64,000 bases of DNA, from contig MCFH01000033.1 in assembly GCA_002104945.1 (NCBI GenBank), positions 310,001-374,000 of the forward strand, written 5' to 3'. Both the position numbers and the translations under genes were made by a program. Positions 23,223 to 34,084 of this stretch are shown in pieces. Every line of letters starts with the position of its first letter. Within the stretch, counting starts at the first letter, position 1. This DNA comes from Piromyces finnis (lineage: Eukaryota > Neocallimastigomycota > Neocallimastigomycetes > Neocallimastigales > Neocallimastigaceae). The notes beneath the pieces were generated by a model that did no database searches, was not told where the DNA came from, and saw only the letters and a program-made list of their open reading frames with translations.

Positions 23223-24968
23223 TTAAAATTGAAGAAGAGCAACAATCATGGCAATAACTAAAGTAGCCATACTTAAAGAAATGGATGATAAAGAGCCACT
23301 ACTGCTTGTAACAGAAGGTGGCTTTGGAGAACCTTCATCAGCTTTTGCAGCTACAATACTTTGAGTATTATTACCATTACCAGAAATTAAGTTATAGGTT
23401 TCACCAGCAACAATTTTTGGAGAAGTAATTAAAACGTGAGAATAATCATTTCCTGGAGTGAAAGAAACAATTGTATTGTTTGATTTATCTTTAAGAGTAA
23501 GCTCAGTTCCAGCCTTTTGCATTGGAATTTCCATAAGAACCTTTGGTTGATAAACCTTGGCTTTGTCAGTTTGTTCACCTCTCTTTACTTTCTTTTCTTT
23601 ATTATTCTTTTCCTTGTTATTATTTCTCATGTTTGGTGGCATCATTAAATTCCAATCGAAATCACCGGCAGTACCAACAAAGGTGGCACCAGCAACAATG
23701 GAGTTATCTCCTTCAGCATCAATTGTACTAATTGGACCATAGATTTCACCACCATTAACACTAATAAAAACTTGAGCATCACCACCAATGTAGGCAATAC
23801 CATTGGTATCAATACCATCACAATCTTCTTCAGTAACATCAACATAGACCTTACCTCCTACAATATTAACGTAAATACTTCCATCGTTAGCATGTGGGTC
23901 AAATGGCTTTGGTGGTGGTGGTTGACTTGGGTCAAAGACATCTCCTGGTGGTGGTGGTGGTGGCATTTCTTCACCAGCTTTTCCAACTTGGGCAGCATTA
24001 ATACCATCATCTGTAGCCTTAATATGAATTTCTCCTCCAAGAATATCCACCATTTGAGCTTCAATACCTTCCTTACATGCTTTAATATCAATATTACCAT
24101 TATGATTGGTAAAATGAGTTTCAGCGTGAAGAGCATCATTTTCAGTGGAAATGGTTAATTTACCATTATCAATGACGAGATAACCCTTATTTTTATTTTC
24201 TTGACTAGTAACCTTTAATGCACTGTCAGTAGAATTGATATTAATGGTAGCATCTTTAATACAAATAGAGTTTTTACCCTTGATACCTTTACCTTTAGCA
24301 TTAACATTAATATTACCACTTACAAGTTTAATATCTTTTGTAGATCTAATGGCGTCAGCATAAACACCAGTAACTTCTAAATTACCATCACCATTAATTG
24401 TAAGATCAGTTTTCGAAAATATGCATGCATCTGGATCTTTTTCATTACCAGTATAATTAAGAGAGTCAACAATCTTATTATTACCAGAAAGAGTAAGAAC
24501 TACTTTATCAGCTTCGAGAGCATTAATAGCTGGTCCATTATTACTTGATATACTAGAATTATTTAAAATAAGGTGGACATCGTCTTTCTTTTGGGCTTGA
24601 ATAAGAACTTGACCTTGAAAATCACCTTCAAGAATATAATCACCAGCAGCAGAAATGGTAATAAGACCTTGAGTTGCAGTAACACCATTACCAGTAATAT
24701 TACAAGTATTTCCATTACAGTTAATTTTATTATTTGAATCTAAATTTGCATTAGTATCAAATTCTCCATAGTTACAAGTAATTGGTCCAGCTTTTAAGTC
24801 TAATTCTATTTTTTTTGGTCCCATATCTTCTGGAGGGGCACCATTAGATTCTTGTTTTTGAGGAATATCAGTAACGGCATTAGATGGCTTTGAAGCATCA
24901 TCAGGAATTGTTGCACCATAAGAAGCAGCAATATATGCTATAAAAGTTAAAACGTTTAAAATTCGCAT
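23223..24968 (-). CDS. Cthe_2159-type beta-helix carbohydrate-binding protein with GPI-type tail
   Basis: Secreted 581-residue protein from one exon. A signal peptide (MRILNVLTFIAYIAASYG) leads to a mature part with the hallmark start LKAGPITCNYGEFDT and repeated short beta-helix coils: GDYILEGDFQGQVLI, VVLTLSGNNKIVDS, LTINGDGNLEVTG, DAIRSTKDI, GIKGKNSICI, DILGGEIHIKATDDGINA, CDGIDTNGIAYIGG. These match the Cthe_2159 family first known from Clostridium thermocellum, which binds cellulose/pectin-type polysaccharide. A proline stretch (PPPPPPGDVFD) interrupts the helix. After the fold comes KKVKRGEQ, a likely Kex2-type cleavage site, then a C-terminal sandwich-like part and a hydrophobic GPI-type tail (SSSGSLSSISLS...VALLQF). 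Absence of introns and the bacterial family suggest horizontal origin. It probably sits in the wall and holds the fungus to plant polymer; that role is inferred. Confidence 0.88.
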   Translation of the reverse strand: MRILNVLTFIAYIAASYGATIPDDASKPSNAVTDIPQKQESNGAPPEDMGPKKIELDLKAGPITCNYGEFDTNANLDSNNKINCNGNTCNITGNGVTATQGLITISAAGDYILEGDFQGQVLIQAQKKDDVHLILNNSSISSNNGPAINALEADKVVLTLSGNNKIVDSLNYTGNEKDPDACIFSKTDLTINGDGNLEVTGVYADAIRSTKDIKLVSGNINVNAKGKGIKGKNSICIKDATININSTDSALKVTSQENKNKGYLVIDNGKLTISTENDALHAETHFTNHNGNIDIKACKEGIEAQMVDILGGEIHIKATDDGINAAQVGKAGEEMPPPPPPGDVFDPSQPPPPKPFDPHANDGSIYVNIVGGKVYVDVTEEDCDGIDTNGIAYIGGDAQVFISVNGGEIYGPISTIDAEGDNSIVAGATFVGTAGDFDWNLMMPPNMRNNNKEKNNKEKKVKRGEQTDKAKVYQPKVLMEIPMQKAGTELTLKDKSNNTIVSFTPGNDYSHVLITSPKIVAGETYNLISGNGNNTQSIVAAKADEGSPKPPSVTSSSGSLSSISLSMATLVIAMIVALLQF

Positions 24969-25745
24969 TTTAAATTATTCTTTTTTTATTTTGTTTTGTT
25001 TATTATTTTTATTTTTTATATTATTATTATATTATTATTTTTTTGTTTGATTGTTTATTTTTTAGTTATTCCTTTTAGTATATTGTTTTATTTTTTTCTA
25101 TAATAATAATAATAATAATATAAATATGTATTATTTATTATGTATTATTATTATTTTTTATTTTTTATAATTTTTTTTTTTTTTTGATTTGTTTGTTTAT
25201 AAAAAAGTCCGTATTTTACTTTCCTTTTATATCTTTTTATAAAAATTTTTTTAATATATTTTGTGAAACTTTAATGGTAATTAATTATAAAAAATGATAT
25301 CGTGCAACATAAAAAAAAAGAAGTTTTTAATTAATTTATTTATATTCAATTTGTGTAATATTTTGATTTTAATTATTTTTTATAGTGCGACGGTTTAAAT
25401 TGATGAATCACTTTTTAAAATGAAAAAGTGTAAAATGTAAAATGGATATAAAAGAAAAAGAAAAAAAAAGTTTTAAAGTTAATAATAATGTAATATTTTT
25501 TTTTCGTTTTATTTAATTATTTATTGATAAATATTAAAGAAATAATGGTATAGTTCATTAAAATACTCCATTATAAAAAATAGATTTTATTTATTAAACC
25601 CCCCTTTTTTTTTATTAAATAAAATGCTTTTATATATATAGAAGTGTTAATGTTCAAATATTTTTTTTTTTAAATGTATAGAAAAGAAAAAGAAAACTTT
25701 TTAAATAATAATAATAATAATATTTATAATTATTATTATTATGTC

Positions 25746-25781
<36 letters not shown>

Positions 25782-26708
25782 ATTGACTATGGAATAATGT
25801 GAAATAATAATATATAAATAAAATGAAATATATGATAAACTATTGGTTATAGTTAATGTTTCAGTTCATTTTTTGATTTGTATTTATTAATAAAAAAAAT
25901 TATAAATATTATGTTATTTTTATAAATAAAAAGATTAAAAATATAAAGAAAAAAAGAAATAAAAAACTTGATAATTAAAATAGAATTTACTAATAAGGTA
26001 AATAAATAATTAATACTTAAAAAAAAAAAAAAGTGAACATGAACAACTAAAGTAAAATAAAAATAAAAAGGTAGAAGAGGAGACAATTTAAAAAAAAAAA
26101 AATTTTTAATTAATTTGATTCTTTAAAAATTATTCATAACCAATGAAATTGAAAATATCTAAAACTTTTTTATTTTTTATTTTTATTATTTATTATACTT
26201 TTTTTTTTATGAAATTAAATTAATTTAGAATATGCAATGATGATGGATGTAACAATAAACACACCTATTAGGTAAATTAAATTATACTTAATAACCTACT
26301 TATCAAAAGTTACATATTAGTAAATAATATTGATATAAATATAGACTAAAATAAATTATAAATATTCTACACAAAAAATACATAATAAATATTAAAATAA
26401 TACTAGAATTATGAAAAGAAAAGAATTATTGGTTATTGATATATTATGAATTTTTATTGTAGTTTTATTTGTATTATTTATATAATTGGTATTTTTATAT
26501 GGTATAATATTTATATATATTGATATGATATTTTATATTTTAGTAGATATTTTTAGTTTGATATTGTTTATTCGATAATACGTTATAAATTTATTTTAAT
26601 TTACAAAAAAAAATATTATTTATATATTATAATGTAATTTTTTTTTTTTTTTTGATGATTTATTCTGTTTCAAAAAATAAAAGTAGATTTATTTATTATT
26701 TTATATTA
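24969..26708. other. Gene-free stretch between the two beta-helix genes
   Basis: AT-rich with many T- and A-runs and trinucleotide (ATT/AAT)n tracts near 25100 and 25750. It holds the 23223-24968 gene's promoter and the 3' UTR of the next gene. A 77-codon minus-strand ORF (25853-26086) is low-complexity Phe/Ile sequence and is not called. Confidence 0.65.
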
Positions 26709-29117
26709 TTAATTTTTTAAAATAGAGTAGCATTCTAATGACACACCACACCATTCGCCATTTTCTATACTCCAAATACCATCTTCATCTTCATATTTTG
26801 ATCTACAATGGTTATTACTACAACATTTGTAGCCTTTTTCAGTTATTGATTCTGGACATCCTGATCGAATATTATTCAATGGGCATCCACACCAATTATC
26901 TTTTTCAACACCCCAGTAATATTTAGATTCACCCTTATTTTCTTCATGTACGACTTTACAATTATAGGAACAACAAGAATAACCTTGATCTAAAATAGTT
27001 TGGGAACAATTGCTAGGCTTATATTCTCCACATCCACACCATTCACCATTTTCATAACCCCAATCACCATTTTCGTCAGAATGGGTAACTTCACAATTAT
27101 CTGAACAACATTTATATCCTCTTTCTAAAATGAATTTTGAGCAGGATTTATTATTTGATGTTGGTGTTTCAGTTTGAATTGTTGTAGTAGCGATTGGAGT
27201 TGAAGTATTTGGAGCTTCAATTGTTGAAGTAATTGTTGTTTCATCAGTATCATAGTCTGTTGTAATTGTTGCAATAACAGTAGATTCAATTGTTGTTGTA
27301 GCATCAACAAAAGTAACATCTTCTGTTATTGAATCAATTATTTCTGTATTAGTAGGTTCAATATCAATCGTTTTTGTACTAGTTATTGGAAGTGTTTTGA
27401 AGGATGAATTGGATATAGTTTTAATTGAAGATGATACAGTGGTTGTGTTAATAACAGCTCCATTAGTAACAATTGATAATGTTGTAGTAGTACCAATGGT
27501 ATCAGTAATTGTTGATGTCATAGTTTCTGTAGATGCTACTGTTTTTGGTTTAGGAATAAATATAGAAGTAGTGGTGGTTGTAGTGGCGATTGTAGTTGTT
27601 GGAATAATTACAGGTGGAATGGTAATAGATGGAGGTTTACTAACAGAACCATTATCAGCAGCAGACGCAGTAAATGCTTGATTATAACTACCAGCTGAAA
27701 TTGTGTATACTTGACCAGCTACCATTTTTGGTGAAGTAACAAGAATAGAAGAGAAATAAGTTATTGGAGTGTATGAAGCAATAATGTTATTATCCTTATC
27801 TAAAACATTAATTTTAGTTCCTGGATTTTGTGAACTAATGGAAGCTTGAATGTAAGGTTGATAAACAGCATGAGATTCACCACCCGGTGGTGGTGGTGGT
27901 GGTTGGTAACGTTGACGTTTTAAAAGGTTACGTTTCCAGCGACCACTTGATCTACCAGTAGCAATAACTGTAGCATTTGCACAAATGGCATTAACACCAT
28001 CTGCATCAAGGACAGCCATGTTTCCATAAATTGAACCAGAACCAGTACTTCCATATAATTCGGCATTACCACCAATATAAAGGACACCATTAGAATCAAT
28101 ACCATCAACATCTCCACCCTGAACTGTAATAAAAGTCTTTCCACCAATGATATTAACATAAACACTTCCATCAGTGCCTGAACTACCATACCAGTAATAA
28201 TTTCCTTGAGTTTTATCAACAATTTTAGAAGCATTTATACCATCATCTGTTGATACAATATGTGTTTCACCACCAAGAATATCAATCATTTGGGATTCAA
28301 GACCTTCCTTTGATTTTTTAATATCAATATAACCGTTGTTAATGGTAAGATGAGTTTCAGAATGAATAGCTTTATTACCTGAAGTAATAGTAATTTTTCC
28401 ACCATCAATGACAATAAATCCCTTTTCAGGGTTGTCATCCTTTGTAACTTTAATACCTGTATCATTTGAGGTAATATCAACTGATCCATTCCTAATACAA
28501 AATGAATTTCTTGCCTTAATACCTATCTTTTTGGAGCGTGAAACAGTGATGTTACCGTTAGCAATTTTTAAATCCTTTTTACATCTTATCGCATCACGGA
28601 AATTTCCTTCAACATCTAATTTGCCACTTCCATTGAAAGAAAGATCAGCATCTACAAAGAGACAAGCATCTGGTTCACCTTCTGAATCAAGAGTATAAGA
28701 TGTTGAATCGACTAATTTATTACTACCATTAATTGTTATTGTTACTTTGTTAGCCATGACAGCATAAATTGCTGGTCCATGACTACTATTGATAGTAATA
28801 CCATTCATAACAAGATGAACATAATCTTCCTTTGCAGTATCAATAATAAGTTGACCATTCAATTTACCTAAAACAATATAAGTACCTGCTTTTACAATGG
28901 TAAGAAGTTCATCAGAATAGAGAGCTCCTGAACCATGTATATCACAATAATTATCACTACATATTATAAAAGTATCCTTGTCAATATTGTAACTTTCATC
29001 CAAATCTTTTTTCTTATATTCACATGTTACTGGACCAGCTGTTAAAGTTATTCCACCAGCAACAAAATTTATTGCTACTGTCCATAGACACAAAAATATA
29101 AAATTGAGATATTTCAT
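26709..29117 (-). CDS. Cthe_2159-type beta-helix protein with three C-terminal dockerins (cellulosome component)
   Basis: 802 residues, single exon. Order: signal peptide (MKYLNFIFLCLWTVAINFVAGG); beta-helix domain starting LTAGPVTCEYKKKDLDES with the same coil motifs as its neighbour (DDGINASKIV, VDGIDSNGVLYIGG); Kex2-like KR sites (WKRNLLKRQRYQ) before PPPPPPGG; a C-terminal part; a long Thr/Ser-rich linker of about 150 residues (TTTIATTTTTTS, likely O-glycosylated); then three tandem Cys-rich dockerins, each with GY.CCS.NC followed by W..E...WCG. Fungal dockerins of this CBM10-like type attach enzymes and binding proteins to cellulosome scaffoldins. The protein is therefore likely a non-catalytic or uncharacterised polysaccharide-binding cellulosome subunit; a lyase activity cannot be excluded. 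The last dockerin ends WCGVSLECYSILKN. Confidence 0.9.
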   Translation of the reverse strand: MKYLNFIFLCLWTVAINFVAGGITLTAGPVTCEYKKKDLDESYNIDKDTFIICSDNYCDIHGSGALYSDELLTIVKAGTYIVLGKLNGQLIIDTAKEDYVHLVMNGITINSSHGPAIYAVMANKVTITINGSNKLVDSTSYTLDSEGEPDACLFVDADLSFNGSGKLDVEGNFRDAIRCKKDLKIANGNITVSRSKKIGIKARNSFCIRNGSVDITSNDTGIKVTKDDNPEKGFIVIDGGKITITSGNKAIHSETHLTINNGYIDIKKSKEGLESQMIDILGGETHIVSTDDGINASKIVDKTQGNYYWYGSSGTDGSVYVNIIGGKTFITVQGGDVDGIDSNGVLYIGGNAELYGSTGSGSIYGNMAVLDADGVNAICANATVIATGRSSGRWKRNLLKRQRYQPPPPPPGGESHAVYQPYIQASISSQNPGTKINVLDKDNNIIASYTPITYFSSILVTSPKMVAGQVYTISAGSYNQAFTASAADNGSVSKPPSITIPPVIIPTTTIATTTTTTSIFIPKPKTVASTETMTSTITDTIGTTTTLSIVTNGAVINTTTVSSSIKTISNSSFKTLPITSTKTIDIEPTNTEIIDSITEDVTFVDATTTIESTVIATITTDYDTDETTITSTIEAPNTSTPIATTTIQTETPTSNNKSCSKFILERGYKCCSDNCEVTHSDENGDWGYENGEWCGCGEYKPSNCSQTILDQGYSCCSYNCKVVHEENKGESKYYWGVEKDNWCGCPLNNIRSGCPESITEKGYKCCSNNHCRSKYEDEDGIWSIENGEWCGVSLECYSILKN

Positions 29118-31871
29118 TTTGATTTTTTTTTTTTTTTTTATACAATTAAATATTTCCTTTTTTTTTTTTTTGAATATTTGTTATTTAAATATTAGATTTT
29201 ATTTATATTATATTTTTTTGATTTTATTTTATAAATTCCGTTTTTATTTTATTTTATTTTAATTTTTTTTTTTTTTTAAATTAGAAATGTCAAATTTCTA
29301 TAATTTTTATTATTATTTATTATATAATTTATATAAAATATAATTATATAATAATATATTTTTTTTAAAGATATATATTTATATATATATACCTTTTTTT
29401 TTTTTAATTTAATGAAAAAAAAAATTTTTTTTTAAAAAAATTATTTTGTCAAAATTTGTTTCTTTTATATTGGCAGGTAAAATAATGCCTATATAAAAGA
29501 AATATAGGTTTAAATCCAACAAAGATATTTTTTTATTATTATTATTATTATTAAAAAAAATTTTAAATATGAATATGATAATAGATGATGATATTAATTA
29601 AATTGTAACATGAATAAATTAAAAATTTAAAATCATTAATTAATTTTAATGAAATATGAATGGTGGAATTATATTTTATATATTTAAAGTTACAACATAA
29701 AACTTTAATTAATAATAAATGAAACAAAGCAAAAAAGAAACATTTTATAATTATTAAAGTTTACTTATTAAAAATTTTTTGAATAATATTATTTTTTAAT
29801 ATTCTTTTTTTTTAAAACAATTAAAAAATTTGAGATTAATTTTTTTTAAAACATGGATGAAGAAAAATATATAAAAGAGATGTATAAAATTAGATGAATT
29901 TACATTTACATTCGAGTTATTTATTAATTAGAATCAAACAACATTATTATAAGAACTTGATTTTTTTAAAAAAAAATAATAAATTCCACTTTCATTTTAT
30001 TTATTCAAAAGTTATACTAACTGATTTATAAATTTAATTTCATTGTGTAATAAATAAGTTACTTGTAAGGATCAACTTTTGTATTTCTTAAGGTTTCCAA
30101 TTTTTTATTTTTTGTTTATTTTTATTTTTGGTTAAATTAAAAATGGAATTATTATTTCTATGCATTATTTAAGATCAAATAATAGAAAAATTACAAAGTT
30201 ACAATAGAAAAAATGGAAAGATAACAGCAATTATAATAATAAAATAAAAATCTAATGAAAATATAGAAAAGAAGTGCTATTAATCATTCCTTTTTTCTTT
30301 ATAAAATATCTGAAAAAAAAAATACTTTTTTTCTAAGATGATGATAACTTGTTTTTTATTTATTAATAAATCAATCAAAAACTTTAATAATTATAAAATT
30401 TATTGTAGAAATAAAAATTGATATAAAATGATTCATAAATTATTATCCATTCAAAAATTAAAGTTTCTGATATTATTAAAATTTAATTTAAATTTAATCG
30501 CTTGTAATATAATATAATATATGAGACAATTGTATTTTATTAATTAAAGCCAAGAATTAATATAATTTTATTGACAGGTTTTATTATTTATTCTATTTTG
30601 GCAATTAAAATAAGGGGTTTTTAATATAAAGATTATCTTTTAAAAATAAATTAAATTTTTATGTATTTTAACTAATTGAATTGAAAAATTCATTTGATGT
30701 AACCAAAACTATACATATGCATGAAAGATATGAAGTTATTATGAATAATGAAATATCAATATCGATATTTGATGAATAATAATAAATATATGTATTAAAA
30801 TATTTTAATATCATAATAAATAAATATATATATCAAAATATCCATAATAAATAATATATAAGGATCGAAATATTTATATAAGTATCGAAATATCCATAAT
30901 ATATAATATGAAGATTTCGTGTCCGATTATGAAATATAAAACATAGATAAAAATACCACTGCAGGAAATGCACCGTGTAGTCAAGCTCACTCCTCTTTCC
31001 ATTCTGGGTATTTTTTAACGTTATTAATCGCTAATTTAATATATAATTACATTTCATGTAATTTCATTCATCAACAAGTACAAAAAATAAAAAAAAAAAA
31101 TGGAATGATTTATATTCAAAAAGATCTTATGATATTGGTACGGATACGAAATCTATTATTTAGCACATATATTGTTGGGATATTTAAATCATTATAATAT
31201 TAAATTGAATAATATATATTCATAATGACAATCACTTTGTTTTTATAAAGTTATTATTTCCTATAAATGTCGTCTTAATAATAAGATTTTTAACTATTTT
31301 CTGTATTTATTATAATAACAATATAACTATACCATATAATACACATAATATATACCTTGTATATTTTTAAATTCTACTTTGATTTTCTTATATATTCATT
31401 TCGCTGAAGAATAAAACTTTTCTATTACGTGAAAGTTTAAATAGCTATCATGAAAAATAATTGTTATATAGTATATTGTAATTATGTATAATAGTAAAAA
31501 AAGTTAAGTAATTTGAAATCAACTTAAATATATTAATATAACATGCTTACTCATCCTGTAATTAAATTAGATTATGTTTAAAATATAATAATATCATAAA
31601 TAAAAGTTTATATCTAATTTCTATTACTAAGAATCCCAATTCTTCAATTCTTATTATCAGTAGATTATGTACATGGAAAACTTGTACCCATAAAAATTAA
31701 TTAAATTTTAAAATAATGTAGTATCTCTAATTGTATACACAATTTCATTGATTTATATAAAATAATAAAATTATAAAATATTCTGTATACATTTTTTAAT
31801 AATGTAATTATAAAAGTTTTATATATTTAAAATTTTATTATTTTTTATGATATATTCATTGATATAATAAT

Positions 31872-31905
<34 letters not shown>

Positions 31906-32024
31906 GAATAACAATAATATTATATATATATATTTATAATTATTGCTATTTATTATATTTATAAATCTATATTATTAATTTTTCTTTCATTTTGTATATT
32001 TAGAAAATAATATAATAATTCAAA
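29118..32024. other. Large gene-free stretch
   Basis: 2.9 kb with no supported ORF. It holds the promoters of the dockerin gene (minus) and of DUF676 paralogue B (plus), AT-rich tracts, related 'atcgaaatat(ccataata)' blocks around 30750-30910, a GC-richer hairpin-bounded patch at 30949-31015, and an A22-class run near 31882. Confidence 0.65.
30949..31015. other. GC-richer patch closed by a 9-bp inverted repeat
   Basis: Aaaaatacc at 30949-30957 pairs with ggtattttt at 31007-31015. The 49 bases between are far richer in G and C than anything for 2 kb on either side. Function unknown: it could be a structured RNA, a solo element remnant or chance. Confidence 0.35.
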
Positions 32025-33150
32025 ATGTCAACTATTAATATATTATGTTGTTATTATGTTCATGGACTGGATGGCTGTGACCAAGATTTCAAAAGAATAA
32101 AAGAAAAAATTGAAGAAAAATTTAATTTATTATTTGATAATTCTAATACAAAGAATGACGTTATAAATTTTCATTATGGATATTGTTCCAATGACAATGC
32201 TAAAATAAAAACACACGCTGAATTTAAGGTCATAGTTGATAAATCATTTAAAGAATTAAATAGATTTCTCGAAGAAAATGCATTACATAATTTTAAAAAA
32301 GAAAATGAAATAAAATATAATAATTTTGAAAATATCACTTGTAATTTATATTTCTCTATTGTTGGCCATTCTTTAGGTGGTTTAATATCAAGAGATCTTG
32401 TAAAAAAAATATATTCACCATTTGAAAAAGATACCACTCAATATACCAACTATTTTGAATATTTAAAAACAAAATTTACATTCCTTACCACCGTTAAACC
32501 CTGTTCCTTTTTAACACTTTCAACTCCTCATTTAGGTTCTCTTGCTTGTAATGAATCAGGGGGTATTTTCAAAACAGCAGAAAAAACTGCTGTAAGAATG
32601 TATTGTAATTATTTATCAGGAAAAATTGGTAAAGTTTTCACCTACAAAGATGGTAAAAAAGGTAACGAAAAACCAACCCTTATTAGACTTTCTCAAAAAG
32701 AGTATATGAATGCTTATGAAAATTTCCCAAATAGAACATTAATTGGATGTATTAGACATGATATTCCGGTAAAGTTTTGTTCTGCTATGGGTAATATAGA
32801 ACATCCTATAGATGCTTATAAAAACGAAAATTTATTAATAGATGAGAAAAAGGGAAAAGCTGATACTAGGATTTGTTCCTATTCTGGTTATGAAGGTCAG
32901 GAATTAGAATATTATCAAAAAGAAATATTTAATGAAAAGATTTCAAAAAACATGTATTACCCTGACACAAAACATTTACCTTCTCCAGACATTGAAGAAC
33001 AAATTAAAAATGGATTAAAGAAAATAAACTATAAGGAAGATGAAAATTCTATACTAAAATATGGTAAATATTACTATATATATATATATATTTATATTTT
33101 TCTTATTAATCTGTATAATAAATAAACAACAACAACAACAACAACAACAA

Positions 33151-33182
<32 letters not shown>

Positions 33183-33566
33183 ATAATCAATATTTGAATA
33201 TATATATATATTCATTAATTAACAGAGGATATGGAAAATGTTTTTATACCCGATACCATTAATCAAGTTGAAGTTGCTGTTTCAACATTAAAATTATTTA
33301 ATGAAATAGCATTTAGAAGAATTATTATTGATTTTTCTTTATCAAAATTGGCTAGAGTAGGTACTCATACTATTTACATAGGAAATGATATTATACCTTA
33401 TGATACACCAACTCTAGCTATGATATCAAAATCTGTTGGCTTATTTTCAAATATTATTTTAGCTGATTATTTGTTAACATCAAATCAATATACCTTTTAT
33501 TCTTTAAATGATATTGTTAACAATGAAGAAGAAGGAAAAAAGGAAAAATTAGAAAATAAAAAATAA
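32025..33566 (+). CDS. DUF676-family serine esterase/lipase, paralogue B
   Basis: 459 residues in two exons, 32025-33063 and 33226-33566, with the intron in exactly the same place and phase as paralogue A. Landmarks: YYVHGLDG (residues 10-17), nucleophile elbow GHSLGG with Ser116, LSTPHLGSLAC, YSGYEGQELEYYQKEIFNEK, and in exon 2 LKLFNEIAFRRIIIDFSLSKLARVGTHTIY with the candidate catalytic His. The 162-nt intron contains (CAA)n and (AAT)n microsatellites. The C-terminus is longer and charged (NNEEEGKKEKLENKK). Relative to paralogue A the oxyanion loop reads GLDG rather than GLGG. No signal peptide. Substrate unknown; membrane or storage lipid is plausible from the family. Confidence 0.88.
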
Positions 33567-33675
33567 AAAGTTGTTAATATAAAAATATTGATAGTTTTTA
33601 ACCCTATCGTTTCTACCGACTTTCATGTCTATTGTAATAAAAAAAAATAAAAAAAAAGTTTAAATATAATAAATG

Positions 33676-33721
<46 letters not shown>

Positions 33722-34084
33722 TATATATTCATATAAATTAATAGCCCTAAATGTAACAAGAAAAAAAAAAAATTGAGATTTTTAAAAAAATATTTATGGT
33801 GGTATTTTGAAATGAAATTAATTTTTGGTATGTTTTAAAAATTAAAAGTTTTATTATTATTTATTATTATTATTATTCCTTTAGATAAATATCTGACTAA
33901 AATAAAAAAAAAATTTTTTTTTTTTTTTTTTTTTGGTTGAAAATTGATAAAGAATTGATAAAATAATAAAATAATAATAATCAAATAAAATAAAAATAAA
34001 ATTCTATTCTACAAATACATCCAATATAAATTTCCCCATTTTTCTTTAAACACTTGTTTATTATTATTCATTATTTTAATAGTT
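33567..34084. other. Convergent 3' region with long poly(A)
   Basis: Contains an A40-class run near 33678-33719 and other homopolymers between two converging genes. No further feature. Confidence 0.7.

Noticed and set aside
23543-24158. Several ORFs inside the beta-helix gene on both strands (for example a Trp-rich plus-strand one at 23772-24158)
   Set aside because: They are shadows of the conserved 581-codon gene; the Trp runs come from antisense proline codons.
29473-29530. tRNA-like sequence with ggtttaaatcc resembling a T-loop
   Set aside because: The T-stem does not pair (two of five positions mismatch) and no acceptor or anticodon stem could be folded around it.
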